Notes under the pieces: model-generated | The model's database searches: none | What the model was told of the DNA's origin: nothing | Seen by the model: the letters and a program-made list of their open reading frames with translations, nothing else | Part shown: positions 37,022 to 48,540 of the stretch, one piece after another | Numbering within the stretch: position 1 is the stretch's first letter | Layout of the letters: each line of letters opens with the position of its first letter | NCBI RefSeq assembly: GCF_027887165.1 | Contig: NC_077235.1 | Location: forward strand, 4,429,818 to 4,493,817 | Reading direction: 5' to 3' | Source of the DNA: Monodelphis domestica | Taxonomy: Eukaryota; Chordata; Mammalia; Didelphimorphia; Didelphidae | Length of the DNA: 64,000 nt | Program-made: the position numbers and the translations under genes

Positions 37022-37460
37022 ATTGCTGTTGTTCATCCTTCATTTGGAAGAAGACCAATGACATCACAGGGTAATGTCCTGACTTTCATGTGAATTGGAT
37101 TTCAGTGAGGCAGAGTTGCACAAAGTCATCAGCCTCATTCTCTCTTCAAGAGTCAATGGAGTCCAGTGGCAAGACAAAACTCAGGCTGACTGAGGATGGC
37201 CTGGGACACAGTGGATGTATGACCTTGGTAACTCTGATCAAAACAATAACTGACCACAATTACAGAGAACTCGTGATGAAACTTGCTGCATACCTACTAA
37301 TAGAGAGGTGATGGGCTGAAAGCACAAACTGAGAAAGATTTGACATGGCCAATGTAGAAAACTATTTTTGCCTGACTATAAATGTGTGAAAGAGGGGAGA
37401 AAGAAAAGGCAGGTTTTTGTTTAAAAATAAAATATAGATTTAATTTTTAAAACGGTTGCT
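37022..37460 (+). mobile_element. Marsupial SINE-like element with L1-type tail
   Basis: The head 'ttgctgttgttcatccttca' is followed by 'gtgaattggatttcagtgag' and 'gactgaggatggcctgggac'. From 37,320 there is a tail reading 'tgacatggccaatgtagaaa' and ending in an A-rich run near 37,440. It resembles the MAR4-type SINE. The short open frame inside is incidental. Confidence 0.55.
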
Positions 37461-37969
37461 GATTTGACCTATAATGAATTCCTCTCTCCACATAGCCAGC
37501 CAATCTGTTATCAGTTCTGCTAATTTCTATCTTCACCACATTTCATTCATGTGCATATAGACATGCGTATATGGATACATATATAGACAAATGTAAATGC
37601 ATATGTATGTAAACAGGTATATCTATCTACACATACATATCCACTCACATGGCCACCATCCTGGGGCCATTCTACATCACATACTTTAACTATTCTACTC
37701 AATCTCTCTACTTCCAGCATTTACTAATCAGAAAAACAAGCATTTGGGAGGATTTCAATAGGCCTTTTATAGTCCTAGACAAAGATAAAAGAGTTAACAA
37801 CCGGAATATTAGATATGACAAGAACTTAATGATTACTGAATAGAAACATTAAGAGTACATATATTTTACTCCTGCCCCTGGCACCTTTGCAAAAATTCCC
37901 CTTATGCCACAATGTAGGGAGTCCAGAAATAAGGCAGAAAAGCAGTAATATTAAATACTTCCTTTACAG
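37461..37969. other. AT-rich sequence without a gene
   Basis: This holds a degenerate TA/CA-rich patch around 37,545-37,650 (tacatatatagacaaatgta and similar) and otherwise unassigned sequence. No reading frame with coding character. Confidence 0.45.
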
Positions 37970-39880
37970 GCATAAACATAACAACAATTATAATTGATAA
38001 AGGAAATTCCAATAAAAGAATTTAGATTTACACTGAGACTAAATAATGTCATTCTAAAGAAATGTTTGTGTAAAAATAATTCAGAAGTAATCAATTGTTT
38101 TACCAAAGGAGAACACTGTAATGACACACTAAAATTCTAGGGAGTGGCCAAGGCAGTTCTTTTCATCTCTCAGCATATTCATCAACAAGAGAAAAAAGCA
38201 AATAATTCCTTGAGCACATGATTACAAAACAAGGCAGTCAAGTAGAAACACAAAAACAGCATTCTAACAAATTTCAGAACTAGGTCAACAAAATCAAAGA
38301 CAAAAAACACCATTTTTACAAGATTAATAAAATGTGCAAACCATTAGCTAATTTGACCCAAAAAAGAGGGGGAAATTATCAATAAAAATAATAAAGGGAA
38401 CAATAAACAAAGAAATAAATTGTCAGAAATATTGTCAACCACTAAATGAAGATATACAGCTTTGTTATAATCCTATGAGACAAATATGGTATTGATACTC
38501 AAACTAGGGAGAGGAAAAAAAGAAAGCATATTAAAGGGGACAGCTCAGTGTAAGTAAGAGTCAGGCCTGGGGACAGGAGGTTCTGAGTTTAAATCTAATC
38601 TCAGATACTTCCCAGCTGTGTGACCCTGGGCAGGTCACTTAAACCACATTGCCTAGCCCTAACCACTCTTCTACCTCAGAACCAATATATAGTATTGATT
38701 CTAAGATAGAAGGTAAAGGATTTTTTTAAGAAAAAGAAAGCAAATTAAAAGCCAATATCACTAACAAATATTTTTGCAAAAATACCTTATGAAATATTAG
38801 CAAAGAGGTGACTACAGCATATTCAAAATATTAACTGTGACCACACTGAATTTATACCAGGAATGTAGAGGTAGTTCAATATGAGGAATTCTATAACATA
38901 ATAGATCATATGAATAACAAAAACATTTAAAATTACACAATTCTATAAGATCTAGAGAAAGTCTTTGACAAAATATAGAACATATTTTAGTTAGCATTAA
39001 AAAGCATAGCCATAAATGGATCTTTTTAAACATGATACACAAATTAGCTCTATCCAAAATGAAGAACTAGCATTATTTATAATGACGAAATACTAGTAAG
39101 TCTTTGCAATAAGCCTGGGGCATGCAAGTCAGTTCAGTTATCAAGGATATAATTTGTTACAGTTCTTGAAGTTATAGCTATAGCAATAAAACAAGAAATG
39201 GAAATTGAAGGAATACATATAACAAAAATATCTATTTGCAGATGATATGACACCTTATTTAAACAATCAAAACCATCAGTAACTTCAGCAAGAGATAGAA
39301 AAAGAAATGCCATTCAAAATGATTATAAAATATTTAAAATATTTTGGAGTTCATTGATTGCACAGATATCAATACAAAACATTCTTTACAGCAATAAAGG
39401 AATACTTAAATAATTGGAGAGATGTTCCTTGTTTGTGGTTGAGCTATACCAATGTAAAATGATCCTGGCTAAACTAGCATACTAAATGCCAATTAAACTA
39501 CCAAGGAGTTCCTTTATAGAACTAGATAAAATAATAATGAAATTCTTAGGCAGGAGCAAAAAAGGTCAAGAATCTCAAGGGGAAAAAGAAGGAATAAAGA
39601 GAGGTCTATGATTTCCAGATGTCAAAGAATACTAAAAAGCTGTAATCACCAAAACTATTTGAATTCTGTTTTTAAAAATTATATTGCTCAATGGAACAAA
39701 CTAGGAAAACATGACCCAGAAGCAAGTGAACTAGTTAGTGTTCTAAAGGGACACCAGCTATGGGAAGGAGTCTGTATTTGACATAATTTTTGTGAACATT
39801 GGTAGTTTAGCAAAAGTTAATGTAAGGCAGAACCCAAACAAAAGAAATGACCTAGCCTTTTTAGACAAAGTTCTATTGCT
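37970..39880 (+). pseudogene. Old L1 LINE, ORF2 reverse-transcriptase region, broken
   Basis: Translation in shifting frames gives L1 ORF2-like text across the linker and reverse-transcriptase domains. The catalytic FADD box is still readable at 39,235-39,246 (tttgcagatgat, followed by ATGACA). Many stops and frameshifts make it inactive. A SINE interrupts it at 38,536-38,730. The only open frame of note in the region, on the minus strand near 38,812-39,057, is a shadow of this element. L1 ORF2 encodes the endonuclease and reverse transcriptase used for target-primed insertion. Confidence 0.8.
38536..38730 (+). mobile_element. SINE1/WSINE1-type CORE-SINE with target-site duplication
   Basis: The marsupial tRNA-derived SINE body is clear: 'cccagctgtgtgaccctggg', 'accactcttctacctcagaa', and 'attgattctaagatagaagg'. 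It is flanked by a direct repeat of about 19 bp: aaaaagaaagcatattaaa on the left (about 38,517-38,535) and aaaaagaaagcaaattaaa on the right (38,731-38,749). It inserted into the L1 after that L1 was resident. Confidence 0.88.
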
Positions 39881-40188
39881 CCTCTCTTCCACCTGAATTC
39901 TGAATGAGGTAACACTTGATTTGCCATCTGTAACCTATTTATTGATGTGTGTGTTTGAGTGCACCACACATTCCCTCCTTATGTACACACACATGGAAAA
40001 GTCTGGTATGCTTTTTAGCAACCTTTTTAAAATTAAAATTGTTGCGCTTCAGAGATAGGAGGAAAAGGAGATTTGTATTTAAAATTGAGCACATCTTTTT
40101 AAGAGAAATGAATGACCATTTTCCAAATCAAATAACTAATATCTAGTGGTCACAGACTTTTAACCTGATTATCTTTTCAGAACATTGA

Positions 40189-40190
<2 letters not shown>
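39881..40190. other. Unassigned AT-rich sequence
   Basis: About 310 bp following the L1 copy. A 65-codon frame here (39,949-40,146) has no recognisable domain. I see no gene. Confidence 0.4.
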
Positions 40191-40257
<67 letters not shown>

Positions 40258-40258
40258 T
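40191..40258. repeat. (GT)n-(AT)n-(AC)n palindromic microsatellite
   Basis: A GT run (about 40,195-40,224) passes into an AT run and then an AC run to 40,256. The two arms are complementary, so the whole is one near-perfect inverted repeat. Open frames encoding Cys-Val and Thr-His runs here are artefacts. Confidence 0.95.
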
Positions 40259-40750
40259 GCCTATTTGGGAAAATGCAGGCTTTACTTTTCTTATATCTAA
40301 TGAAACTGGTTTGAAATATTTGCAAAGAGGATCAGGGACAAAAATGCATAAAGCTGGGCACTGAAAAATGCAGCAAGTTAGCAAAAAGCAAAAAAAAATT
40401 TTGAATACTACAATTCAGATTCTTTTTAATTTAACCATTTAAAGAATAATTAGAGTCCATCAAGCCAAAATGATTATGTAGTCTTCATCTATCTAATTAA
40501 CACTTTGTTGCTAGACAGGGTTTATGGTGCTTGCATTTATGTGTTTTTTAATATTTTATTATATACTATGTAATTTACATTATATATAACATGTATATCA
40601 TGTATTTATAAAAACAAAAACTATTCAGATAAATGTAACAAGAAATAGACTCTTTAAATAACCTAAAGTAAGAAAAAGAAATTAAACAAGTCATAAGTAA
40701 AAATTTCAAAGAAAAAAAACAGGACCAGAAGAATTTAAAAGTGAATTATA

Positions 40751-40960
40751 GCAGAGGGTAGCTAGGTGGCTAAATGAATAGGAAACCAGGACTGCAGACA
40801 GGAGGTTCTGGGTCCAAATCTGACCTCAGACATTTCCTAGCTATGTGACCCTGGGCAAGTCACCCTAACCTTAACCCTATTACCTAGCTCCCCCTTACTG
40901 CTCTTCTGCCTTAGAGCCAATATGGTTCTAAGACAGAAGGTAAGGTTTTTAAAAAATAAA
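40751..40960 (+). mobile_element. SINE1/WSINE1-type CORE-SINE inside L1, with target-site duplication
   Basis: The body shows 'agctatgtgaccctgggcaa', 'actgctcttctgccttagag', and a 'gacagaaggtaaggttttt' tail. The flanking 15-bp direct repeat taaaagtgaattata lies at 40,736-40,750 and 40,961-40,975 and belongs to the L1 ORF2 sequence, so the insertion point is exact. Confidence 0.92.
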
Positions 40961-41104
40961 TAAAAGTGAATTATATCAAACATTCAAAAAACAGTAAATC
41001 CCAATATTGCATAAAGGCACCCATCCAATCTCTTTCTATGACACAAATGTGTTCTTGACACCTAAACCAGGGAGAGATTTTTTGAAATTACAGACCAACA
41101 TCTC

Positions 41105-41339
41105 CAGCGAAGGCTATCTAGCTGGCATAAAGGATAGAGTACTGGGTCTGGAGTCAGGAAGACCTGAGTTCAAAACCAACCTCAGATATTCACCACCTGC
41201 ATGACCCTGGACAAGTCACTTATCCCTGTATGCCTCAGTTTCCTCATCAGTAAAATTAGGTGGAGAAGGAAATGGCAAACAACTCTAGTATCTCTGTCAA
41301 GAAAATCAGGACTGAAACAACTGAACAAGCAATAAAAAT
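41105..41339 (+). mobile_element. MAR1-type SINE inside L1
   Basis: The body has 'gagtcaggaagacctgagtt', 'cctcagtttcctcatcagta', 'aggtggagaaggaaatggca' and the tail 'gactgaaacaactgaacaag'. L1 sequence resumes immediately after it. Confidence 0.8.
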
Positions 41340-43700
41340 CCCCAATGAACAATGACAAACATTTTAAATAGAATGGGTAGGCTACAAGAACACATTAGAT
41401 AGATTATGAGAAATGCAGGGTTGGTTCAACATAATAAACAGCATAAACATGATAAATGATATGGATGTTTTTAAAACCATATGATTACATCAATAAATGC
41501 TGAAAAGGCTTCTGACAAAAAGCTGCATCCAATTATACTAAAAACTCTAACAGGAATAAATGGAATTTTTCTTGATATAGTAACTAGTATCTCTCTGAAT
41601 CCAAGAGCAAACATCAGGGATAAAGCAAGAAAGCCAATTATCCCCCCACCTATTTATCATAGTTCTAGCCATGGCAATAAAATAAGAAAAAGAAAGCATG
41701 GGAATGGTAAGCACAGGCAACGAGAAAATAAAATCATTGTTTTTTGTGAATAATATGATTTACAAGGAAAACATTCAACCAAAAATTAAAACAATTGATC
41801 AGTTCAGCAAAGTTTCTGGACAGAGAATAAAGCCACGTAAATCCTCAGCATTCCTGTATATTCCCAACAAAATCCAGCAGGACTAAAAAGATAAATTCAT
41901 TCAACATAACTACAGAAGCTATAAAATACTTGGGAGTCTATCTACCCAGAAGCAAATAAGAATTAGATGAATCCAACTACAAACACTGCAGAAATAGAGA
42001 TAGAAACATTCATTGATCACAAGAAGGTTGATCCAATGTTTTTAAGACAACAGTACTACCTAAATTTATTTGCTTCTTCAGCGCTGTTCCAATCAAACAA
42101 CGCAAGGATTATTACATAGAGACAGAAAAAGTAATGTTGAAATATAGAAGGACAAAAGGTGAAGATTCTCAAAAATAATAATGAAAAAAATGGAAAGGAA
42201 AAGGGCCGAGCAGTACCAATCTACTACAAAACAGTAATCTTTACAATTTGGCATTGGTTAAAAAAAGAGAGAGATCACTCAGTGGAACAAACCAGGAATA
42301 CAACATATAAAACAGTCAAATGGGAGAGCTTAGTGTCTGATAAACCCAAATATCCAAATTCCTGGGGAAAGAACTCACTATTTGATAAGAACTGCTAAGA
42401 AAACCAAGGAGCATTCTGACAGAAAATAGGTTTAGAAAAATACTTTGCATCATATTCCAAGATGAACTCCAAATGGATACATAAAATGTCACATCATAAA
42501 CAAATTAGAGGAATAAGGAAGAAATTACCTTTTAAATATATGAATAGAGAAGCGTTCATGACCAAAGAAATGCTAAATAAAAACACACAACTTAAAATGG
42601 ACAATTTTGATTATACAAAATTTTAAACGTTTTTGCACAAATATAATAATATAAAAATTAGAAGAATAGCAGGTAACTTGATAAAAGAGTTTTCAACAAA
42701 AGGATGTCCCCAAAGTCTTAGTGCAATTTTAAACCATCAAAGCTTATTAATTTAAAAGGACTTATTTATGATTATTTATATTCTTATTAAATGTATAAGG
42801 GAAACGGATTCAAACTTATAAAACCAAGAGCCATTTCCTAATAGATAAATGGTCAAAGGATAAATGAACCAGCAGTTTTCAAGTTAAGAAATTCAAGCTC
42901 TCAACAACCATATGAAAAAATGCTCTAAATCACTAATAATTAGAGAAATGCAAATTTAAGGAAACTATGAGGCTTTATACCTCACACTAGTCCAAATAGC
43001 AAAGATGACAAAAAAAGGAAAATGGCAAATGTTCAAGGCATTGTGATAAAATAGGCACAATAGTACATGGTTGGTGTAGCTGTGAATTGGTGCAGCCATC
43101 CTCAAAAGCAATTTGGAACTCTGCCCCCAAAGTTACAAAACTGTTCATATCCTTTGAGCTAGCCATAACACTACTAGGGCCATACCTCAAAGAAATCAAA
43201 GAAAGAATAAAAGGATTCATACATACAAAAGTATTTATAGTAGCTCTTATCACAGTAGCCCAAAATTGGAAACTTGGGAGCTACGCTCCTATTGGGAAAT
43301 GGCTAACCAAACTGTGGTAGATGAATATAATATAATATTATTGCATCAAAAATAAGGAATTAGTCATTTTGGAGACCTTCATAAATTGAGGCAAAAATAA
43401 GTGAGCCTAGCATTTATACAGTGATAACATAATAGAAAAATAATTTGGAGAAGCATTAGAACTCTGATCCATGCAATGATAAACAATTCCAAAGAACTGA
43501 AGATAAAACATGCCACTTACCTCCTGCCAGAGGAATGACGGACTTAAAAGGCAGAGAGAAACACATGTTTTCAGAAACAGTCAATAAGAGAATTCATTGT
43601 ACTGGACTATGCATGTTATTGGTAAGGATTTTATTTTTTGTGTTGGTGGTGGTGGTGGGTGTTCGACGATGGGAAGATCAGATTATAAGTGTATATAAAA

Positions 43701-44900
43701 AGAAATAATTTTTTTAATGTTTAAACCTCAGAAGCAGGTATAAGCAGAAATTATAGCAGCATATGAGTGTGCTTGTGTGTTGTAGGGAGGACCAAACCGT
43801 CCTATAAAATGTTTTCTTAATAGTTTATAATACATAAGAATCATTTATTCATAATTCCTGAAAATGTATTTTAAATATATATTTCCAGTTAGTATCAAAT
43901 AACTGAGTTCTAGATAATCTCTTGAAAAAACGTATAGTGGAAGATGGCATATTATGCTGAAATTTTGAACTGAGATTGTTTTTCAGTACTTGTGGAATCA
44001 AATTCATTTTTTATGTAAATTCATTTTTAATAAAGATTCTTTATTAGAGACCATCTGTGGTATGTTTCTTCTTCTTCTTTATTTTATATCTCCAAATGGC
44101 TCAGCAACATCCTCTATTCTCTCCTCCTTTGCTCAGACTCTGTCAAAAAAGCAGCTCTTCTCCTCAATTTGAACCCTCCCATTTCCTACAGAAGTTTGGC
44201 ACCCTCACCCACAATTATCCCCCTTTGGTCTCTCTAAAATTTGAAGTGTCTTTCTCTATAATTTCTTTATACTTTGGCATAATATGTATACTTGATCCCA
44301 AAAGATAGCAATCAATAACATGCATGTACAGCTAAAAGGCAGGCTTATCTTAGCTACTTTCTTATGAGGGGAATATATTACACGTAAACTGTCCTCCACT
44401 CTTTGGTCAAAGATCAGCTGGAATTCATTTGTTTGTATGCTAACTGGAAAAAAATACTTACAATACCTTTTTAGAAATTATTAATAAAGGATCCACAATG
44501 TGGCCTATAAATTTGCAAGGTATCTCACATTTTTAAAAAATCCTTTTGATCCAGACAACCACTCAAAGTATCCTCTTCCTCCTCCTCCTCCTTCCTCTCC
44601 CTCCCTCCTTCCCCTATCCTCCCCCCCCCCTTCAACCCTCCCACTCATATCTCAATCCACTGTACTCAGCCTTCAGACCTCATCATTCCATGGAAATGGC
44701 TGTTTCCATGGTTACCAATATTCCTATACCTGCTCAAATTCAACAGGATAGTCTCAGCCCTTACCTATCTCTGCAGGGCACTGCTGATGACCCCTCCCTT
44801 CCTGCATTTCTGGGACACTGTTCTTTCCTGACTGTCCCCAATCCATCTAGCCAGTCCTTCTCAGAGTCCTTTGCTGGATCATCACAAAATCACAGGACCA
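43701..44900. other. Unassigned sequence with a pyrimidine-rich patch
   Basis: No gene seen. Around 44,060-44,100 and 44,570-44,630 the + strand is rich in tct and cct repeats, ending in a run of ten C. Short open frames here are driven by that bias. A palindrome resembling an RFX X-box lies at 44,688-44,715. Confidence 0.45.
44688..44715. promoter_or_regulatory. Palindromic X-box-like site (possible RFX site)
   Basis: Nine-base arms ccatggaaa and tttccatgg (44,688-44,696 and 44,703-44,711) surround a 6-base spacer. The right half extends to gtttccatggttac, close to the RFX X-box consensus GTTRCCATGGYAAC. There is no gene nearby to which it can be tied, so it may be chance. Confidence 0.3.
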
Positions 44901-44914
44901 CAGAATTTCAGAGA

Positions 44915-45155
44915 TGTCTAGATGGCATAGTAGGACCTGCCTGAAGTCAAATCCAGCCTCAAATGCTTACTGGCTATGTTACCCTGGACAAAACAGTTAA
45001 CTGCTATCTGCCTCAGTTTCCTCAACTGTAAAATGTGGATAAAAATAGTGCCTACCTCCCAGGGTTGTCATAAGGATCAAGTGAGATATTTGTGGAGTGC
45101 TTAGCACAGTACCTGGCACATAGTAGGTGCTTAATAAAAATGCTTGTTTCCTTCC
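44915..45155 (+). mobile_element. MIR/CORE-SINE fragment
   Basis: Typical MIR text: 'gcctcagtttcctcaactgt', 'gcctacctcccagggttgtc' and the end 'cctggcacatagtaggtgct'. The shared MIR/L2 3' terminus is well preserved. Confidence 0.8.
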
Positions 45156-45259
45156 TTCCTCTCTGGGCCTCACTTTCTTCATCTGTAAAATGAAAGGGAT
45201 TACTCAATGGCCTCTAGGAGGGAAGGGGACAGAGCAGAAGAAGATGGCTACTCCAGGAC

Positions 45260-45560
45260 TTCCCACTTCTACTTATTTACTTATGAATAGCTCTAATTGT
45301 TAGGAAATTTTCCCTCAACACCAAGCTCTGGAATCAAACAGAACAAATCTAACCCCACCACTAAGTGAGAGACATTCAAAAAGTTGACAGCTATCATCTC
45401 CTCCTCTCAAAATTCTCTCTTCTAGCCTGAACTTTTTACTTTAAGTGATCCTCATATTGCAAAGACCCTTTACCATGCTGGTTGCCCTCCTCTGGACATT
45501 CTCCAGCTTATTAAGGTCCTTCCTAGGAGTGAAGTACCCAAAACTCACCCCCAAGACTCC
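45260..45560 (-). mobile_element. CR1/L3-like LINE fragment, antisense
   Basis: The run 'ggttgccctcctctggacat' followed by 'ctccagcttattaaggtcct' matches the complement of the CR1-group 3' region as I remember it. No reading frame is kept. Confidence 0.5.
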
Positions 45561-45724
45561 CTTATAGGTCAGGAACCCAGACTTCTCTTCAAGTGGTCCA
45601 AGGTTTCATTTTGGCAGCCACATCCCACACTGATTCAAACTGAGCTTTCCAATCCACAGAATCTACACATTTTTTTTTTTGCACAAACTGCTGTCTAACA
45701 AGCCTCTCTCCCATCTTACGTTTG

Positions 45725-46000
45725 TGAAGATGGAGCAGTGAATAGAGCATTAGGCCTGTAGTCAGAGATCTCAGTTCAAATCTGGACTCAAACACTTACT
45801 AGCCATGTGACCTTGGGAAAATCTCTTCACTTGTTTGCCTCAGTTTCTTCATCTGTAAAACGGTGATAATAAAAGCACCTACCTCCCAGGGATTTGGTAG
45901 AGATAAAATAGTATTTGTAGAGTGCTTTGCACACTACTTGGCCCTTAGTAGGTGCTATATAAATGCTAGTATATAATAATAATAATAATTATTATTATTT
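45725..46000 (+). mobile_element. MIR/CORE-SINE fragment with AAT-rich tail
   Basis: 'actagccatgtgaccttggg', 'gcctcagtttcttcatctgt' and 'cttagtaggtgctatataaa' define a MIR-type element. It ends in an AAT/ATT run near 45,978-46,000 that is itself a small palindrome. Confidence 0.78.
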
Positions 46001-46009
46001 ATTTAAACT

Positions 46010-46180
46010 AAAAGAGACCTCAGAGGCAATCTGGTCCAATCTCCTCATTTTCTAGATGAAGAAACTGAGGCCCAGAGAAGTGACTTTACCCAATATCACC
46101 TAGGTGATAAAATTGGGATATGAATGGAGATCCTCTGACTCCCAAGTCAGCATTCTTTCCATTGCGCAGAGCTCAAAGAG
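46010..46180 (-). mobile_element. MIR-type element, antisense
   Basis: 'gaagaaactgaggcccagag' and 'tgaatggagatcctctgact' are the complement of MIR-type text. About 170 bp. Confidence 0.6.
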
Positions 46181-46560
46181 GGATCAATTCTCTGAAAGTT
46201 TCTGAGAATAAGTGTGTATATTATAAATAGCAGGTGAGAGAGATGGAATGTCTCAACCAGAGTCCAGGAAAGAAGCTGCCAAAAACTGAAACTGCCACTG
46301 CGTTTTTCATGCCCCTGAGTTAAAACTAAAAGCCAAAGTAATGGCTAGACTTTTTTTTACCAGCATCAATGGAAAAATATCCTTAAAAGACATTTGGCTA
46401 TAGAGAAACATATCCAATACATTCAGATCAATCCTGTAAGCTTTCAGTAAAACAATAAAAACACAAGAGACCTCAATCCTTCAAACCTGTCCCCTTCCTC
46501 CTCACAAGTCTGCCCCACTGGGCTGAGAAAAGCCTCATGATGACTGCTAAGCATCTATTC
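46181..46560. other. Unassigned sequence
   Basis: About 380 bp of mixed composition between repeats. No gene or named repeat recognised. Confidence 0.4.
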
Positions 46561-47220
46561 TGCCCCCCTCCCCACTGTGGGTGTCAGCCAAAGCTCTATT
46601 CTGGGACCTCTTCCCTCTTCCAGATATCTGTCAACACCTCCCATAAGTTCATCTCTGTGCAGTGACTAAGCAGTGGCTCTCTACAACCAAATGGAAATGA
46701 CTAGCCCAGAATCACCTTTGTTGAACATTTCCACCCAGATGGTCCATAAGTATCTCAAATTCCACCTATCCAAAAAGGAATTTCTTTTCCTGACCTCTTC
46801 CCTGCAAACCATTCAGTCTTCCCTATTTGAGGTCACCACAATCCTTCCAGTCACCCAGGCTGGCAAACTCAAGAATCATCCTTGAATTTATGATGAAAAA
46901 TGCTATCCACCCCCAGAGAGAGAACTGATGGAGTCTAAACGCAAATCAAAGCTTCATTTTTTCATAGTTTTTTTTTTAGTCACAACATGACTAATATGGA
47001 AATGTTTTGCATGACTGTATATTATCTATATCAAATTGCTTTGCCTTCTCAAATGAGGATGGAGGGAGAAAATAGGGAACTTACAATTTTAAAAAACGAA
47101 TGTTGAAAATTGTTTTTACATGTAATTAAATAAAATTTTTTTAAAAGAATCAGCCTTGACTCCACCCTTTCCTCTCCCTTACCCCACATATGTAATTAAT
47201 CGTCGTTTTAATGATTATAC
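46561..47220 (+). mobile_element. L2-type fragment split by an L1-like 3' end
   Basis: L2-like text ('atcctTCCAGTCACCCAGGC' region near 46,841, then 'aactcaagaatcatccttga') stops near 46,885 and resumes as 'aatcagccttgactccaccc' near 47,148. Between them, 46,886-47,147 carries the marsupial L1-type end: 'gtcacaacatgactaatatg', 'ttgccttctcaaatgaggat' and an A-rich tail. Confidence 0.65.
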
Positions 47221-47479
47221 TTCCGCGGTATCTCTCACATAGGTCCTCCTCCCCATTCCCCTCACTCCCAAATGACACCCCCACCCCACCCCCCAGCTCA
47301 GGACCTCAGGACTCCTGCCCCAGAGTATTACATTTAAAGGCGTTCACAACCTAGCTCCATCTTTCATTCATTTCTTCTCTCATTCATTCAATAAGCATTA
47401 TTTATTAAGCACCTGCTATATTCGTCAAGTCTATACTCCTCTGCGTACGTGCTATAAGCCCGCCAGAGAATGTCAGCCC
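47221..47479. other. Short unassigned stretch with a retroelement end
   Basis: It contains 'cattcattcaataagcatta' followed by 'ttaagcacctgctat' near 47,390-47,430, an end sequence common to mammalian retroelement fragments. No gene. Confidence 0.4.
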
Positions 47480-48100
47480 CACCGAAAGGAGCTAGGACCC
47501 TTCTCCCCTCCCCTCTCCCCAATGCCTCGCACCCAGCAGGCGATTAATCAATGCCTGTGGGGTTGTACTGGATAGGAGTGAGTGAGTCGGGCCAGGAGGC
47601 AAGGAGGGTCCCAGACTAAGAATGCCTGAAGCCTCCCTGGGCTGTCCCTTCTTCCCTTCCAGCCCCTCGGGTACCTGGGGCCCTGAGGGCAGCGGGCAAA
47701 GCGGATAACCGCGAGGCAGCCCGAGCCACAACAGGCGACGACGACGCTGTCCTGGGTGCTGGTGCGCCCCGTGGGATCCAGACACGAGGCTGTTGGTGCT
47801 GCGGAAGCTGCCGCTGGCGGCGGGGCGGGGGGTAGAGGCCAAGGCCGCAGTCGCGGTCGGGGTCGAGGTAGCTGCCGGCCGCCGGGATAGGGGTGGGGGG
47901 GGAGAGCCAAAGAGCTGCGGCTGCTACCACGGACAAGCCCCCAGCGGACTGCGGAGGGAACGCCCAGGACTGCCGCAGTGGCCACTGAACTGCTCATGCT
48001 CAGCTTGCGCTTTTACCAGTTTCGCCCCGCGCATGTGCACGGGGGGGGGTCATTTCACGCTCCCCCCCCACCGCCTCCTCACGTGTAACCTAAAGGGTCT
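47480..48100. promoter_or_regulatory. GC- and CpG-rich block, candidate CpG-island promoter
   Basis: This is one of the few long GC-rich stretches in the window, with many CpGs between about 47,640 and 48,060. Its right edge has cgcgcatgtgca at 48,028, close to the NRF1 palindrome. Open frames on both strands are Pro/Arg/Ala-rich, and none has a domain I recognise. A minus-strand frame from the ATG at 47,997 could be a first exon ending at a weak donor (CAG|GTACC, intron starting at 47,674), but that is only a possibility. No tested gene can be assigned. Confidence 0.5.
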
Positions 48101-48540
48101 CTTTTCTTGCCCGCCCCTTCCCCGCGCATGTGCAGAAGGACTGCTTTTCTCGCCACCCCCACAAACTCCACCCTTTGGTGACTGAGGGGCTTCTCCGCTC
48201 CTTACCCCTGGCGCTGGTGCACTTAGGAGGCCTTATCATTTGTGAAGGAAGGCCTTTTCTCTTCCACCTCTTCCCTTAGGATCCTCTTTCTCTCCTCCTC
48301 ACGTGTAGGTGGAGGCTACCATTTCCCCTCTTGCCTTCCCCACAGCGTGTACACTGAGCTGCTTCCTCTCACCCTCCCCTCCTTGTAGAACGAAGGGCCT
48401 CTCCTCCCACTGCCGTGCATACGCAGTGAAGGGCCACTTCTTTGTCTCCCCCCCACCCCACCCCGCACCGTGTGCTAAAGAGCTTCTCTCTCTCCTCCCT
48501 GGTGAGCTGAGGGACTTCTTCACTCCCCGTCCTAGAATGC
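48025..48540 (+). repeat. Degenerate tandem repeat beside the GC-rich block
   Basis: A loose motif of the type gcatgtgca...gaagggcctcttctc recurs irregularly (for example near 48,123, 48,215, 48,391, 48,413 and 48,476). The cgcgcatgtgca core is exact at 48,028 and 48,123. The copies are strongly diverged, so unit length is uncertain (perhaps 45-95 bp). Confidence 0.4.

Larger units (their letters stand above)
40610..43700 (+). pseudogene. Old L1 LINE, ORF2 3' half and 3' UTR, broken and nested
   Basis: It starts in the reverse-transcriptase domain just before the motif that reads SELYQ in L1 and continues to the C-terminal region and the L1 3' UTR, where 'ttggtgtagctgtgaattgg' and 'tgggaaatggctaaccaaac' are typical. 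It is split by two SINEs (40,751-40,960 and about 41,105-41,339). The position of the FADD catalytic box near 41,745 reads as Val-Asn-Asn, so the active site is lost. Several short open frames (41,481-41,753, 42,159-42,398, 43,087-43,320) are pieces of this element. Confidence 0.82.

Noticed and set aside
40143..40384. Minus-strand frames with Cys-Val and Thr-His runs.
   Set aside because: They translate the GT/AT/AC microsatellite.
47492..48185. Overlapping Pro/Arg/Ala-rich frames in the GC-rich block as proteins.
   Set aside because: Three frames are open together because of the base composition, and none has a domain I recognise. At best one contains a first exon.
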